A stretch of 64,000 bases of DNA from Microbacterium sp. SORGH_AS_0969 (GTDB lineage: Bacteria; Actinomycetota; Actinomycetes; Actinomycetales; Microbacteriaceae): positions 2,790,001 through 2,854,000 of the forward strand of contig NZ_JAUTAG010000001.1 of NCBI RefSeq assembly GCF_030818255.1. Reading direction: 5' to 3'. The translations under genes and the position numbers were made by a program. This document shows positions 22,167 through 29,791 of the stretch, in pieces. The notes under the pieces were generated by a model, which was not told the DNA's origin, made no database searches, and saw nothing but the letters and a program-made list of their open reading frames with translations. Numbering within the stretch: position 1 is the stretch's first letter; each line of letters opens with the position of its first letter.

Positions 22167-22937
22167 ATGAACAGGACAATATCTTCCGGGAATGACTACG
22201 AGGCGTTCTTACGTCGAGTCCGCGCGACGGACGGCAACGACCAGGTGACGTATGTCACAGCCTCTGGAGTCGTTCTGTCGCAGGCTCTTGTTAATGAGCT
22301 GTGCACCGCCGAGGGGCCGGCAACAGCGATGTATCTTCTCGGCGCATACGTTTGGTCTGAACCCGCCGGCGAGTTAGAGGGTCTAGAAATATTTCGGACG
22401 GCCGCGACCCTCGGCTCGGTTAGCGCAGTGCGGGCACTTGGTGATGCGCTCAACTGGATGGGGTTGTATGAAGAGTCGGTGCCGGTACTGGAGGCGGCGT
22501 TGCGGAATGAGCCCGACGACCCTCGCCTTCATGGTCTCCTCGGACTCTCGATGTACGAGTTGAAGCTTGACGAGGGTGCGCAACTTCACCTGAGAATTGG
22601 TTTGCGCGCTGATCCCTCGCTCGCTATTGCGCTAGCGCATATTCGACGTCGAGTTGGAGACGAGGTGGAGTATCGGGATCTCATCACTGAAGCAGCGCAT
22701 CGTGATGTTTATGGCGCTCACGTTCTTGCAGGCAATTTCTTCGCGGAACAGGGCGACAGGGTCCGTGCTGCAGATTTGTATCGACAGGGAATCTTATCCG
22801 GTGATGCGCATTCTGCTTTCAACCTTGCTTGTTTGTTCTACGACGACGGCCAGCTGGAAGAAGCTCGTCGGAACTTTCATCTGGCGCGCGAGATGGGAGA
22901 TTTGCGCGTGTCGCCGTTCGATCAGGTCGAAAAGTGA
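22167..22937 (+). CDS. TPR/Sel1-like repeat protein; candidate immunity protein for the RHS tip
   Basis: 256 aa starting MNRTISSGNDYEAFLRRV, preceded by GCGGGGAG as ribosome-binding site. Helical TPR/Sel1-like repeats are visible from about residue 75: LGSVSAVRALGDALNWMGLYEESVPVLEAAL, DPRLHGLLGLSMYELK, AHSAFNLACLFYDDGQLEEARR. No signal peptide or membrane segment, so cytosolic. It starts 25 bp after the RHS gene, the usual place of an immunity gene. Base use is clearly less GC-rich than neighbours and includes TTA and ATA codons, suggesting lateral acquisition together with the tip. Function as immunity is inference from position only. Confidence 0.75.
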   Translation: MNRTISSGNDYEAFLRRVRATDGNDQVTYVTASGVVLSQALVNELCTAEGPATAMYLLGAYVWSEPAGELEGLEIFRTAATLGSVSAVRALGDALNWMGLYEESVPVLEAALRNEPDDPRLHGLLGLSMYELKLDEGAQLHLRIGLRADPSLAIALAHIRRRVGDEVEYRDLITEAAHRDVYGAHVLAGNFFAEQGDRVRAADLYRQGILSGDAHSAFNLACLFYDDGQLEEARRNFHLAREMGDLRVSPFDQVEK

Positions 22938-22995
22938 TTTCGGCGACGCCGGGTGCCTCGCGATTATCCGAGCGAGCCGATGGCTCAGGTTTACC

Positions 22996-23020
22996 GGCTC
23001 TTCGGACATTCGGTGGGGGT
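22996..23020. repeat. ISL3 left terminal inverted repeat
   Basis: Begins GGCTCTTCGGACATTCGG at 22996. Pairs with 24430-24454 with a single mismatch (T/C at the 15th base). Confidence 0.9.
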
Positions 23021-24339
23021 CATGGTGTGAGTCCGCCGGCGGCGAGGAGCATGCGTAGCCGGTAGTTGTCGCGGTTGCGGAAGCCTCTGGCGAGTCGGCG
23101 GTGTAGCTCGATGATGTCGTTGATGGCCTCGGTGCCGCCGTTGTTCGCGCGACTGGTGGTGAAGTACGCGAGGAACGCGTCCCGCCAGCGGCGAAGTGTC
23201 CGGCCGAGCCTGGCGATCTCGGGAATCGGGCAGGAGTGGAATGAGTCCACGACCTTCTCCGCGATCCGTCGCCCCTCGGCCAGGTCCTTCGCGTGGTAGG
23301 CGGAGCGGAGTTCCTGCGCGCACTGCCAGGCGACGAAGACCTCCTCGTGCGCGGGGTCAGCGTTGAGCGCCGCGACGAGGCGGGCGCGTTGTTTCTCGGT
23401 GAGGTTCTCGGCGCCGGCGCGGAGGATGGTCTGGATCCCATAGAGCGGGTCGTCTTTACGGCCGCGATGCCCGAGAGTGTCTTGCTGGACGCGGCGGCGG
23501 ACCTCGTCGACGGCGGCGGTGCCGAGCTTGACGACGTGGAACGCGTCGAGCACCGCGGTGGCGTCCTGCAGCTTGTCGTCGATCGCAGTCTTGTAACCCG
23601 CGAACGGATCAAGAGCTGCCACTCGCACGTTCTTCCGGAACGCGTCGCCACGATCACCGAGCCAGGAGGCATACGCCTTCCCCGACCGGCCCGGGACGAG
23701 ATCCAGCAGCCGGGCCCGCGTCTTTCCGTGCTCGTCGCGGGTGAGGTCGACCATCCCGGTCAACTCCTTCGGGCCGCGCTTACGGGGGTCGACATGGTGC
23801 CAGATGTGCTCGTCGACGCCGAGCGTGGTGACGTTCTCGAACCGGGTCTCATCGAGGGCCAGCTTGACGAGTTCGGGTTCGACGGCCCGCCACACCGTCT
23901 TCCACGACGTCCCGAGCTGCCGGGCCAGGCCCGCGATCGTGGCGTGTTCGCGACGCAGCTGCCCGATCGCCCAGCCGATAGCGCGCGTCGTGATCGACCC
24001 GCGCCGGGCGACCAGCGGCGGCAGCTGCTCCGTGAATGTCTTCCGCAGACAGCTCTCGTCGTCGCAGCGCCAGACCCGCTGCCGCCACACGATCCGCACC
24101 CGGGTCGCTCCGGGCACGTCATGCAGCACCCGCCGGCGGCGCCCTCGACCTGTCGCGACGACACCGCACGACGGACACCCGGCAGGCGCGGCGGCGCTCG
24201 AGACCGTCACGACCAGCAGCCCGTCGCGACGGTCGACGTGCTCGACATGAACACCGGGGAGGCCGACGAGCAGGTCGCAGCGGGCACACGGACAGCAAGC
24301 AGAGCGCGCCGAAGCGCACCCCGAAGTAGGGTGAAGCAC
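23020..24339 (-). CDS. ISL3-family transposase
   Basis: 439 aa, GTG start. N-terminal zinc-binding region with CPSCG and a second Cys pair (WRCDDESC), HTH-like segment RQLGTSWKTVWRAV, then the DDE domain: GVDEHIWH (first Asp), AALDPFAGY (second Asp), and TTSRANNGGTEAINDIIE with the Glu. Matches the ISL3 transposase plan and is full length, so the element may be active. The stop codon overlaps the left inverted repeat. Confidence 0.95.
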   Translation of the reverse strand: MLHPTSGCASARSACCPCARCDLLVGLPGVHVEHVDRRDGLLVVTVSSAAAPAGCPSCGVVATGRGRRRRVLHDVPGATRVRIVWRQRVWRCDDESCLRKTFTEQLPPLVARRGSITTRAIGWAIGQLRREHATIAGLARQLGTSWKTVWRAVEPELVKLALDETRFENVTTLGVDEHIWHHVDPRKRGPKELTGMVDLTRDEHGKTRARLLDLVPGRSGKAYASWLGDRGDAFRKNVRVAALDPFAGYKTAIDDKLQDATAVLDAFHVVKLGTAAVDEVRRRVQQDTLGHRGRKDDPLYGIQTILRAGAENLTEKQRARLVAALNADPAHEEVFVAWQCAQELRSAYHAKDLAEGRRIAEKVVDSFHSCPIPEIARLGRTLRRWRDAFLAYFTTSRANNGGTEAINDIIELHRRLARGFRNRDNYRLRMLLAAGGLTP

Positions 24340-24397
24340 GTCGAGGTCCTCGGGGTCGATCAGAGAGTTAGCGCTTCTGATCCTCGGGGACCTCGAC
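24340..24397 (-). promoter_or_regulatory. Stem-loop ahead of the transposase gene
   Basis: GTCGAGGTCC (24340-24349) pairs with GGACCTCGAC (24388-24397) across a 38-nt loop that itself contains related CTCGGGG/ATCAG pieces. It lies just upstream of the transposase GTG, where ISL3 elements have their promoter. It could restrict outside transcription or translation; function is inferred. Confidence 0.4.
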
Positions 24398-24429
24398 CCC
24401 TACACACCGACCATCACCCCGCGAGCCTC

Positions 24430-24454
24430 ACCCCCACCGGATGTCCGAAGAGCC
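24430..24454. repeat. ISL3 right terminal inverted repeat
   Basis: Complement of the left end with one mismatch; ends ...TCCGAAGAGCC at 24454. Confidence 0.9.
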
Positions 24455-24866
24455 CAGAAACGGCAAGACGGCTCTGTTGACATTCAACGGGGCGGTGGTG
24501 TCGCAGGATGCCGGTGCGACGGTGTTCTTGACCCTGCCCGGTGGGGTGACGGTCGATGTTTCCGTCTCGGGTGCGGCGTCGTGGTCGTATCCGTCGTTGC
24601 AGGGTCACACGCTCACGACCGGTGATGGTGCGTCGGCGTCGGGTGTGCAGGTGTACGACCCGTTCGGGCAGCCCCTCGATCCGGTGACTCTGGCGGTCGG
24701 TACGGCCGCGGCGAACGATGCGGGTTCAGTGAGCGGGACGACGGGGTGGCACCAGGGTGCGCAGAAGCTCACCGAGTCGGTCGACTCCGCGCTGCTGATC
24801 GAGATGGGCACCGATCCGGGCGTGCCGTCGTCCACCAAGACGTTCGCATATGACCGCGGCGGGTCT
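24455..24866 (+). pseudogene. Orphan RHS fragment, order of segments permuted
   Basis: Encodes, without any valid start, the same motifs as the C-terminal part of the big RHS protein: [65 protein letters not shown] sequence. In the intact gene [13 protein letters not shown] precedes DGKT-TFNG, which precedes WAVVSGD. Here the order is GKT-TFNG, AVVSQDAG..., IEMG, then TDPGVPSSTKTFAYDR: a circular permutation. It stops before any core end, tip or immunity gene. The ATG at 24441 inside the IS repeat opens a chance frame through it. A remnant of a second cassette or a recombination product. Nothing recognisable was seen in 24867-24983. Confidence 0.8.
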
Positions 24867-24983
24867 GACCAGCGCCTGCTCCGCGCGTCGCAGATTCGGA
24901 GAAGCGCACCAGATCCGGACGAAAGCGTTGAACCGATCCGATTCTGCGGGCCATTTCCGAATCCATCGACCCCCGGCACGCCC

Positions 24984-25748
24984 TCACTCCAGCAGATGCC
25001 GCAGATACCTCCCCGGCGCCTCCAGAAACCCGCGGTGCAACCGCACAAGATCCAGGTCTTCCCAGGCGCTCTCGCGGATGCCCCACTCGCCCAGCTCGAG
25101 GATCGTCGCGCCCGGCAGTGCGGCGAGGACGGGGGAGTGGGTCGCGCAGATCACCTGCGTGCCGCGGGAGCGCATGCGGTCGAGGGATGCCAGCCAGCGG
25201 AGCGTCGATGAGAACGACAGGGCCGCCTCGGGCTCGTCGAGGCACGCGAGGCCGGCGACGTAGCGCTCGTGGTCGAGCACCTCGTCGAGGAGGCTGTTGA
25301 ACGACTCGCCGTGACTCATCTCGTGGAGGCGCAGGGCGTCGCCCCCGACGAGGTCCTGTCGCCACGAGTAGTAGCTGTGCATCGTCTCGGCGCGCAGGAA
25401 GAATCCCCAGCGGGGTGCGCGGGGACTCCGCTCGACGCGCAGCCACTCGCCGAGCGGGCTCTCGGTGCGCCGCGTCTCGCCGCCGCCGTTCGTCGACCCG
25501 CCCTCGGCGGGGAGCCCCGCGGCCTCGGCGATGCCCTCGATCAGGGTCGATTTGCCCGAGCCGTTCTCGCCCACGAGGAACGTCACGCCCGGTCCGAACT
25601 CCCAGCCCTCACCCTCGGCGACCTCGAGGAACTGCGCGACCGCGGGAACCGTCGCCGGCCACGCGGCCCGATCGACCGGGGCGTCGCGGAAGACCTTGAC
25701 CCGCTGCACGGGCCGCGGGTCGTGCAGCCACTCGTCGCCGCGGGTCAC
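24984..25748 (-). CDS. AAA-family ATPase, SMC/RecF-like ABC ATPase fold
   Basis: 254 aa. Walker A GENGSGKSTLIEGIA near residues 44-58, then RRTESPLGEW, EMSHGESFNSLL as the signature-like segment, CLDEPEAALSF (Walker B) and VICATHSPVLAALPGATIL (H-loop). Stand-alone ABC-type ATPases with this plan form a common but poorly characterised family. Last of two minus-strand genes; its GTG start (25748) lies 4 nt after the mannosyltransferase stop, so translation is probably coupled. No partner nuclease is next to it, so a defence role is not supported. Confidence 0.85.
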   Translation of the reverse strand: MTRGDEWLHDPRPVQRVKVFRDAPVDRAAWPATVPAVAQFLEVAEGEGWEFGPGVTFLVGENGSGKSTLIEGIAEAAGLPAEGGSTNGGGETRRTESPLGEWLRVERSPRAPRWGFFLRAETMHSYYSWRQDLVGGDALRLHEMSHGESFNSLLDEVLDHERYVAGLACLDEPEAALSFSSTLRWLASLDRMRSRGTQVICATHSPVLAALPGATILELGEWGIRESAWEDLDLVRLHRGFLEAPGRYLRHLLE

Positions 25749-25752
25749 GTCG

Positions 25753-27324
25753 TCAGACCCAGGTCCGCAGCCAGTTGTGCAGGCGCCAGAACTCGTACGG
25801 GACGGGCAGCCCCGCCCACACGGGGTACCAGAACGCCGAGAGGGCGACGCACAGCACCAGGAACCCGACGACGAACGCCTGCCCGCCGGCCCTCGACCCG
25901 TCGCGCATGCCGCGGGCGACGTCGCGCAGCGCGAACGCCAGCGCGAGCACGAGGAACGGCAGCATCGCCACCGTGTAGAACTGGAAGATCGTGCGCTCGG
26001 GGTATAGCAGCCACGGTACGTAGGTGGCGGCGAGGCCCGTGAGCACGAGCGCGTATCGCCAGTCCCGCACGAGCACGAAACGCACGAGGAGATACACGGA
26101 TGCCGCGACCCCGGCCCACCAGATGAGCGGGTTCGCGAGGCTCGAGATCGCTTCCGTGCACCCGCTCGGCAGACCGCACCCGTTGACGCCGTAGTCGTCC
26201 TGGTGCCAGTACATCGACGTGGGGCGGATGAGGAAAGGCCACTGCCACGCGGGGCTCGCGTAGGCATGCGGGGTCACGAGGCCCACGTGGAACTTGTACA
26301 TCGCCTCGTGATAGGCCCACAGGCTCTGCAGGGGCGCGGGCACCCACGACCAGAGGCCGGCGGACGCCACCGGCGTCGAGCGCATCCAGCCGCCGTCGGT
26401 GAACAGCCATCCCGACCAGCTCGACAGGTAGACGAGGGCGGCCACGGGCACGAGCAGCACGAACGAGGCGAGGCCCTGGCGCACGGCATCCATCGGCCAC
26501 TGGCCGATCCCGGCGCGTCGGCGCGCGAGGGCGTCGGTGACCACGGCGTAGATGCCGACGGCGGCGAGCACGTACAGACCAGACCACTTCACGGCCGTCG
26601 CGGCCCCCGCAGCCGCCCCGGCGGCGATCAGCCACGGGCGGTTCCAGAGGATGGGGCCCCACATCGGAGCCTCGCCCTCGCGAGCGACCCACAGCGCGGC
26701 CCACCGATCGGCCGTACGCCGATGATCGAGGGCGACGAACCAGAACGTCAGCACGATGAAGAACGTCAAGAAGATGTCGAGCAGGGCGATCCGGCTCAGC
26801 ACGATCCCGAGTCCGTCGATCGCGAAGAGTCCGGATGCCACGGTCGCCAGCGGAATGGACCGGGTGAGCGTGCGCGCGACGAGGTAGATCAGCAGCACCG
26901 TCGCGGTGCCGAAGGCGGCCGCCGCGATGCGCCAGCCCGTCGCGGAATCCGCTCCGAACAGCGCCATGCCGGCGCCGATGAGGATGCGCCCGAGCGGGGG
27001 GTGCACCACGTAGCTTCCGATGCCCGTGAAGATGTCGGTGTCGCCGGCGGCGAAGCGTTCGTCGGCCTTGTCGGGCCACGTCGACGGGTAGCCGAGCACC
27101 CACTGGCTCCACGCGTCCTTGACGTAATAGGTCTCGTCGAACACGAGCTGGTGCGGGTTGCCGATGTCGATGAGACGCAGCACCGCCGCGATCAGCGTGA
27201 CAAGGGCGGGCGCCAGCCAACGCCAGAGGCGCAGGCCGCGCGGGTCGGCGAGCAGCGCGTCACGCCACCGGTCGAGGCGTGTGCGCTCGACCGGCGGGAG
27301 CAGAGGAGAGAGGTCGGTGCTCAC
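25753..27324 (-). CDS. pmt: Polyprenyl-phosphate-mannose--protein mannosyltransferase (GT39, Pmt)
   Basis: 523 aa with about ten membrane helices. The conserved acidic pair is in LVFDETYYVKDAWS (about 60-73), followed by VHPPLGRILIGAGMALFG; C-terminal WRWPF-like loop (QWPFLIRPTSMYWHQDD). Actinobacterial Pmt O-mannosylates secreted proteins during Sec export using polyprenyl-phosphomannose. GTG start with a -10-like TAGGCT 7 nt upstream, so probably leaderless. Divergent from rsmI across only 23 bp. Confidence 0.93.
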   Translation of the reverse strand: MSTDLSPLLPPVERTRLDRWRDALLADPRGLRLWRWLAPALVTLIAAVLRLIDIGNPHQLVFDETYYVKDAWSQWVLGYPSTWPDKADERFAAGDTDIFTGIGSYVVHPPLGRILIGAGMALFGADSATGWRIAAAAFGTATVLLIYLVARTLTRSIPLATVASGLFAIDGLGIVLSRIALLDIFLTFFIVLTFWFVALDHRRTADRWAALWVAREGEAPMWGPILWNRPWLIAAGAAAGAATAVKWSGLYVLAAVGIYAVVTDALARRRAGIGQWPMDAVRQGLASFVLLVPVAALVYLSSWSGWLFTDGGWMRSTPVASAGLWSWVPAPLQSLWAYHEAMYKFHVGLVTPHAYASPAWQWPFLIRPTSMYWHQDDYGVNGCGLPSGCTEAISSLANPLIWWAGVAASVYLLVRFVLVRDWRYALVLTGLAATYVPWLLYPERTIFQFYTVAMLPFLVLALAFALRDVARGMRDGSRAGGQAFVVGFLVLCVALSAFWYPVWAGLPVPYEFWRLHNWLRTWV

Positions 27325-27331
27325 GCGCCCC

Positions 27332-27341
27332 AGCCTAAGGT
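27332..27341. promoter_or_regulatory. Overlapping divergent -10 boxes for pmt and rsmI
   Basis: On the plus strand TAAGGT (27336-27341) lies 6 nt before the rsmI GTG. On the minus strand TAGGCT (27337-27332) lies 7 nt before the pmt GTG. The two hexamers share the bases TA at 27336-27337. Both transcripts would be leaderless. Confidence 0.55.
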
Positions 27342-27347
27342 GGAACG

Positions 27348-28166
27348 GTGATCATCCTTGCGGCCACCCCGATCGGCAACCTGGGTGACGCGTCGCGCCG
27401 TCTGATCGAGGCGCTCGAGAACGCCACGGTCGTCGCGGCCGAAGACACCCGCACGACCCAGCGCCTGCTCGCGGGCCTCGGCGTCGAGAACCGCCCGCGC
27501 CTGATCGCCCTGCACGATCACAACGAGAAGGAGCGCGCAGCCGAGCTCGTCGAGCTCGCGCGCGAAGATGACCTCCTCGTGCTCAGCGACGCCGGCATGC
27601 CCACCGTGAGCGACCCCGGTTTCGGCCTGGTCGCGGCGGCTGCCGCCGCGGGCGTGACGGTCACTGCTCTTCCCGGGCCCAGCGCGGTGGTCACGGCTCT
27701 CGCCGTCGCGGGGCTGCCCACCGACCGTTTCGCCTTCGAGGGCTTCCCTCGCCGCAAGCCCGGGGAGCGGCGCCGCGCCTTCGCGCAGTTGGCGTCGGAG
27801 GAGCGGACCCTGGTCTTCTTCGAGTCGCCGTCGCGACTGGCATCCACTCTCGACGACCTCGTCGCGACCTTCGGCGCCGATCGTCCCGCCGCGGTCTGCC
27901 GCGAGCTGACGAAGCTGTACGAAGAGGTCAAGCGGGGCACGCTCGTCGAGCTCGCCGCGTGGGCGGCCGAGGGCGTGCGGGGCGAGATCGCGATCGTCGT
28001 CGGCGGTGCCACGGCGCGCGAGGTGGCGTTCCCGGATGCCGTGACCCAAGTGCTCGAACTCGTGCGCGGCGGCGCGCGGCTCAAGGAGGCGGTGTCCGAG
28101 GTGGCGTCGCTGACCGGTCACTCGTCGCGCGAGCTCTACCAGGCGGGGCTCGCGGTCAAGCGCTGA
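27348..28166 (+). CDS. rsmI: 16S rRNA (cytidine(1402)-2'-O)-methyltransferase
   Basis: 272 aa, GTG start. Tetrapyrrole-methylase-type SAM enzyme: IILAATPIGNLGDAS, VVAAEDTRTTQRLL, LLVLSDAGMPTVSDPG, TALPGPSAVVTALAVAGLPTDRFAFEGF and FFESPSRL are the RsmI signature motifs in order. Methylates the 2'-O of C1402 in the decoding centre. The start codon sits 6 nt after TAAGGT with no Shine-Dalgarno. The metG gene follows 50 bp later. Confidence 0.96.
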   Translation: MIILAATPIGNLGDASRRLIEALENATVVAAEDTRTTQRLLAGLGVENRPRLIALHDHNEKERAAELVELAREDDLLVLSDAGMPTVSDPGFGLVAAAAAAGVTVTALPGPSAVVTALAVAGLPTDRFAFEGFPRRKPGERRRAFAQLASEERTLVFFESPSRLASTLDDLVATFGADRPAAVCRELTKLYEEVKRGTLVELAAWAAEGVRGEIAIVVGGATAREVAFPDAVTQVLELVRGGARLKEAVSEVASLTGHSSRELYQAGLAVKR

Positions 28167-28204
28167 GGCCCCGTCACACGGTCGGTCGTGTCGGTGCCTC
28201 CCCG

Positions 28205-28210
28205 TAGAAT
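28205..28210 (+). promoter_or_regulatory. -10 box of metG
   Basis: TAGAAT, 6 nt before the GTG at 28217; no Shine-Dalgarno in the gap, so a leaderless mRNA is expected. Confidence 0.5.
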
Positions 28211-28216
28211 CCTCAG

Positions 28217-29791
28217 GTGACTTCCGGCCGATCTTTCTACATCACGACGCCGATCTACTACCCGAGCGACGTCCCCCACATCGGCCACGGCTATACGACC
28301 GTGGCCGTGGACACGCTCGCGCGCTGGCACCGCCAGGCCGGTGACGACACATGGATGCTGACCGGCACCGACGAGCACGGCCAGAAGATGATGCGTGCCG
28401 CGGCCGCGAACAACCACACCCCGCAGGAGTGGGTCGACAAGCTCGTGGGCGAGTCGTGGTTCCCTCTGCTGAAGACGCTCGACGTCGCCAACGACGACTT
28501 CATCCGCACGAGCCAGCCCCGTCACGAGGAGCGCGTCGCCAAATTCGTGCAGGCGCTCTACGACCGGGGCTACATCTACGCCGGCGAGTTCGAGGCGCTC
28601 TACTGCGTCGGGTGCGAGGAGTTCAAGACCGAGGCCGAGATCGTCGACGGCGAGGGTCCCTTCGAGGGACTCAAGGTCTGCGCGATCCACTCGAAGCCGC
28701 TCGAACTGCTGCAAGAGAAGAACTACTTCTTCAAGCTCAGCGAGTTCCAGGACCGCCTGCTCGAGCTGTACAAGACCGAGCCCGACTTCGTGCGCCCGGA
28801 GTCGGCGCGCAACGAGGTCGTCTCCTTCGTCAAGAACGGTCTGAAAGACTTGTCGATCTCGCGGTCGACGTTCGACTGGGGCATCCAGGTGCCCTGGGAT
28901 GACGCGCACGTCATCTACGTGTGGGTCGACGCGCTCCTCAACTACGCCACGGCCGTCGGCTACGGCAACGATCCCGAGCAGTTCGCGCGCCGCTGGCCCG
29001 CCTATCACGTGGTCGGCAAAGACATCCTGCGCTTCCACGCCGTCATCTGGCCCGCGATGCTCATGGCCGCGGGCCTCGAGGTGCCGCGCGGCGTCTTCGC
29101 GCACGGCTGGCTGCTCGTCGGCGGCGAGAAGATGTCGAAGTCGAAGCTCACCGGCATCGCCCCGACCGAGATCACCGACGTCTTCGGCTCCGACGCGTAC
29201 CGCTTCTACTTCCTGTCTGCGATCGCGTTCGGGCAGGACGGCTCGTTCTCGTGGGAAGACCTCTCGGCCCGCTACCAGGCCGAGCTGGCCAATGGCTTCG
29301 GCAACCTGGCATCCCGCACGATCGCCATGATCGAGCGGTACTTCGAAGGGATCGTCCCGCCGGCCGGCGAGACGACCGAGATCGACCGAGCGATCCAGCA
29401 GACGGTGGCGGATGCCGCGACGAACGCCGACGCGGCCATCGAGAAGTTCCGCATCGACGAGGCGATCGCGGCGATCTGGACGATCGTCGACGCGCTGAAC
29501 GGCTACATCACGGACAACGAGCCGTGGGCCCTGGCGAAAGACCCCGAGAAGCGCGAGCGCCTCGGCACGGTGCTGTACACGGCCGCCGAGGGACTTCGCG
29601 CGCTCGCCGTGCTGCTGTCGCCGGTCATGCCGATCGCGACCGAGAAGCTGTGGATCGCGCTGGGCGCCGCCGAGAGCATCGGGCGACTGCACGACCAGCG
29701 GCTGCGCGACGCCGGAGAGTGGGGCGTGCTGCGTCCCGGCTCGTCGGTCAACGGGCTTTCGCCGCTGTTCCCGCGCGTCGAGCAGGCGTGA
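28217..29791 (+). CDS. metG: Methionyl-tRNA synthetase
   Basis: 524 aa. Class I signature HIGH at residues 21-24 and KMSKS near 305-309. A zinc-knuckle-like CVGCEEFK lies near 130 and the anticodon-binding helical domain follows from about 370. The C-terminal EMAP-like dimerisation domain of long MetG forms is absent, as in many actinobacteria. GTG start, leaderless-type. The stop overlaps the GTG of tatD by 3 bases (GTGA junction). Confidence 0.97.
   Translation: MTSGRSFYITTPIYYPSDVPHIGHGYTTVAVDTLARWHRQAGDDTWMLTGTDEHGQKMMRAAAANNHTPQEWVDKLVGESWFPLLKTLDVANDDFIRTSQPRHEERVAKFVQALYDRGYIYAGEFEALYCVGCEEFKTEAEIVDGEGPFEGLKVCAIHSKPLELLQEKNYFFKLSEFQDRLLELYKTEPDFVRPESARNEVVSFVKNGLKDLSISRSTFDWGIQVPWDDAHVIYVWVDALLNYATAVGYGNDPEQFARRWPAYHVVGKDILRFHAVIWPAMLMAAGLEVPRGVFAHGWLLVGGEKMSKSKLTGIAPTEITDVFGSDAYRFYFLSAIAFGQDGSFSWEDLSARYQAELANGFGNLASRTIAMIERYFEGIVPPAGETTEIDRAIQQTVADAATNADAAIEKFRIDEAIAAIWTIVDALNGYITDNEPWALAKDPEKRERLGTVLYTAAEGLRALAVLLSPVMPIATEKLWIALGAAESIGRLHDQRLRDAGEWGVLRPGSSVNGLSPLFPRVEQA

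Larger units (their letters stand above)
22996..24454. mobile_element. ISL3-family insertion sequence, complete (1,459 bp)
   Basis: Bounded by 25-bp terminal inverted repeats (22996-23020 and 24430-24454; 24 of 25 identical) that begin GGCTCTTCGGACAT, the usual ISL3 terminus. One intact transposase on the minus strand. The 8-bp flanks (GGTTTACC left, CAGAAACG right) do not match, so no target-site duplication remains, which implies a deletion or rearrangement at one side after insertion. It lies 58 bp after the TPR gene and abuts the RHS fragment. Confidence 0.9.

Noticed and set aside
22988..24462. Possible 8-bp target-site duplication around the ISL3 element
   Set aside because: The left flank GGTTTACC and right flank CAGAAACG do not match in either orientation.
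24441..25211. Open frame starting in the ISL3 right repeat and running through the RHS fragment into the ATPase gene
   Set aside because: The ATG lies in the IS terminus and the last ~115 codons are antisense to the ATPase gene; only the RHS-like part has family character, so it is treated as a fragment, not a gene.
24984..25748. AAA ATPase next to the RHS/IS island as part of a defence system
   Set aside because: No nuclease, reverse transcriptase or other effector is adjacent; it is coupled to the mannosyltransferase gene instead, and such stand-alone ATPases are common.
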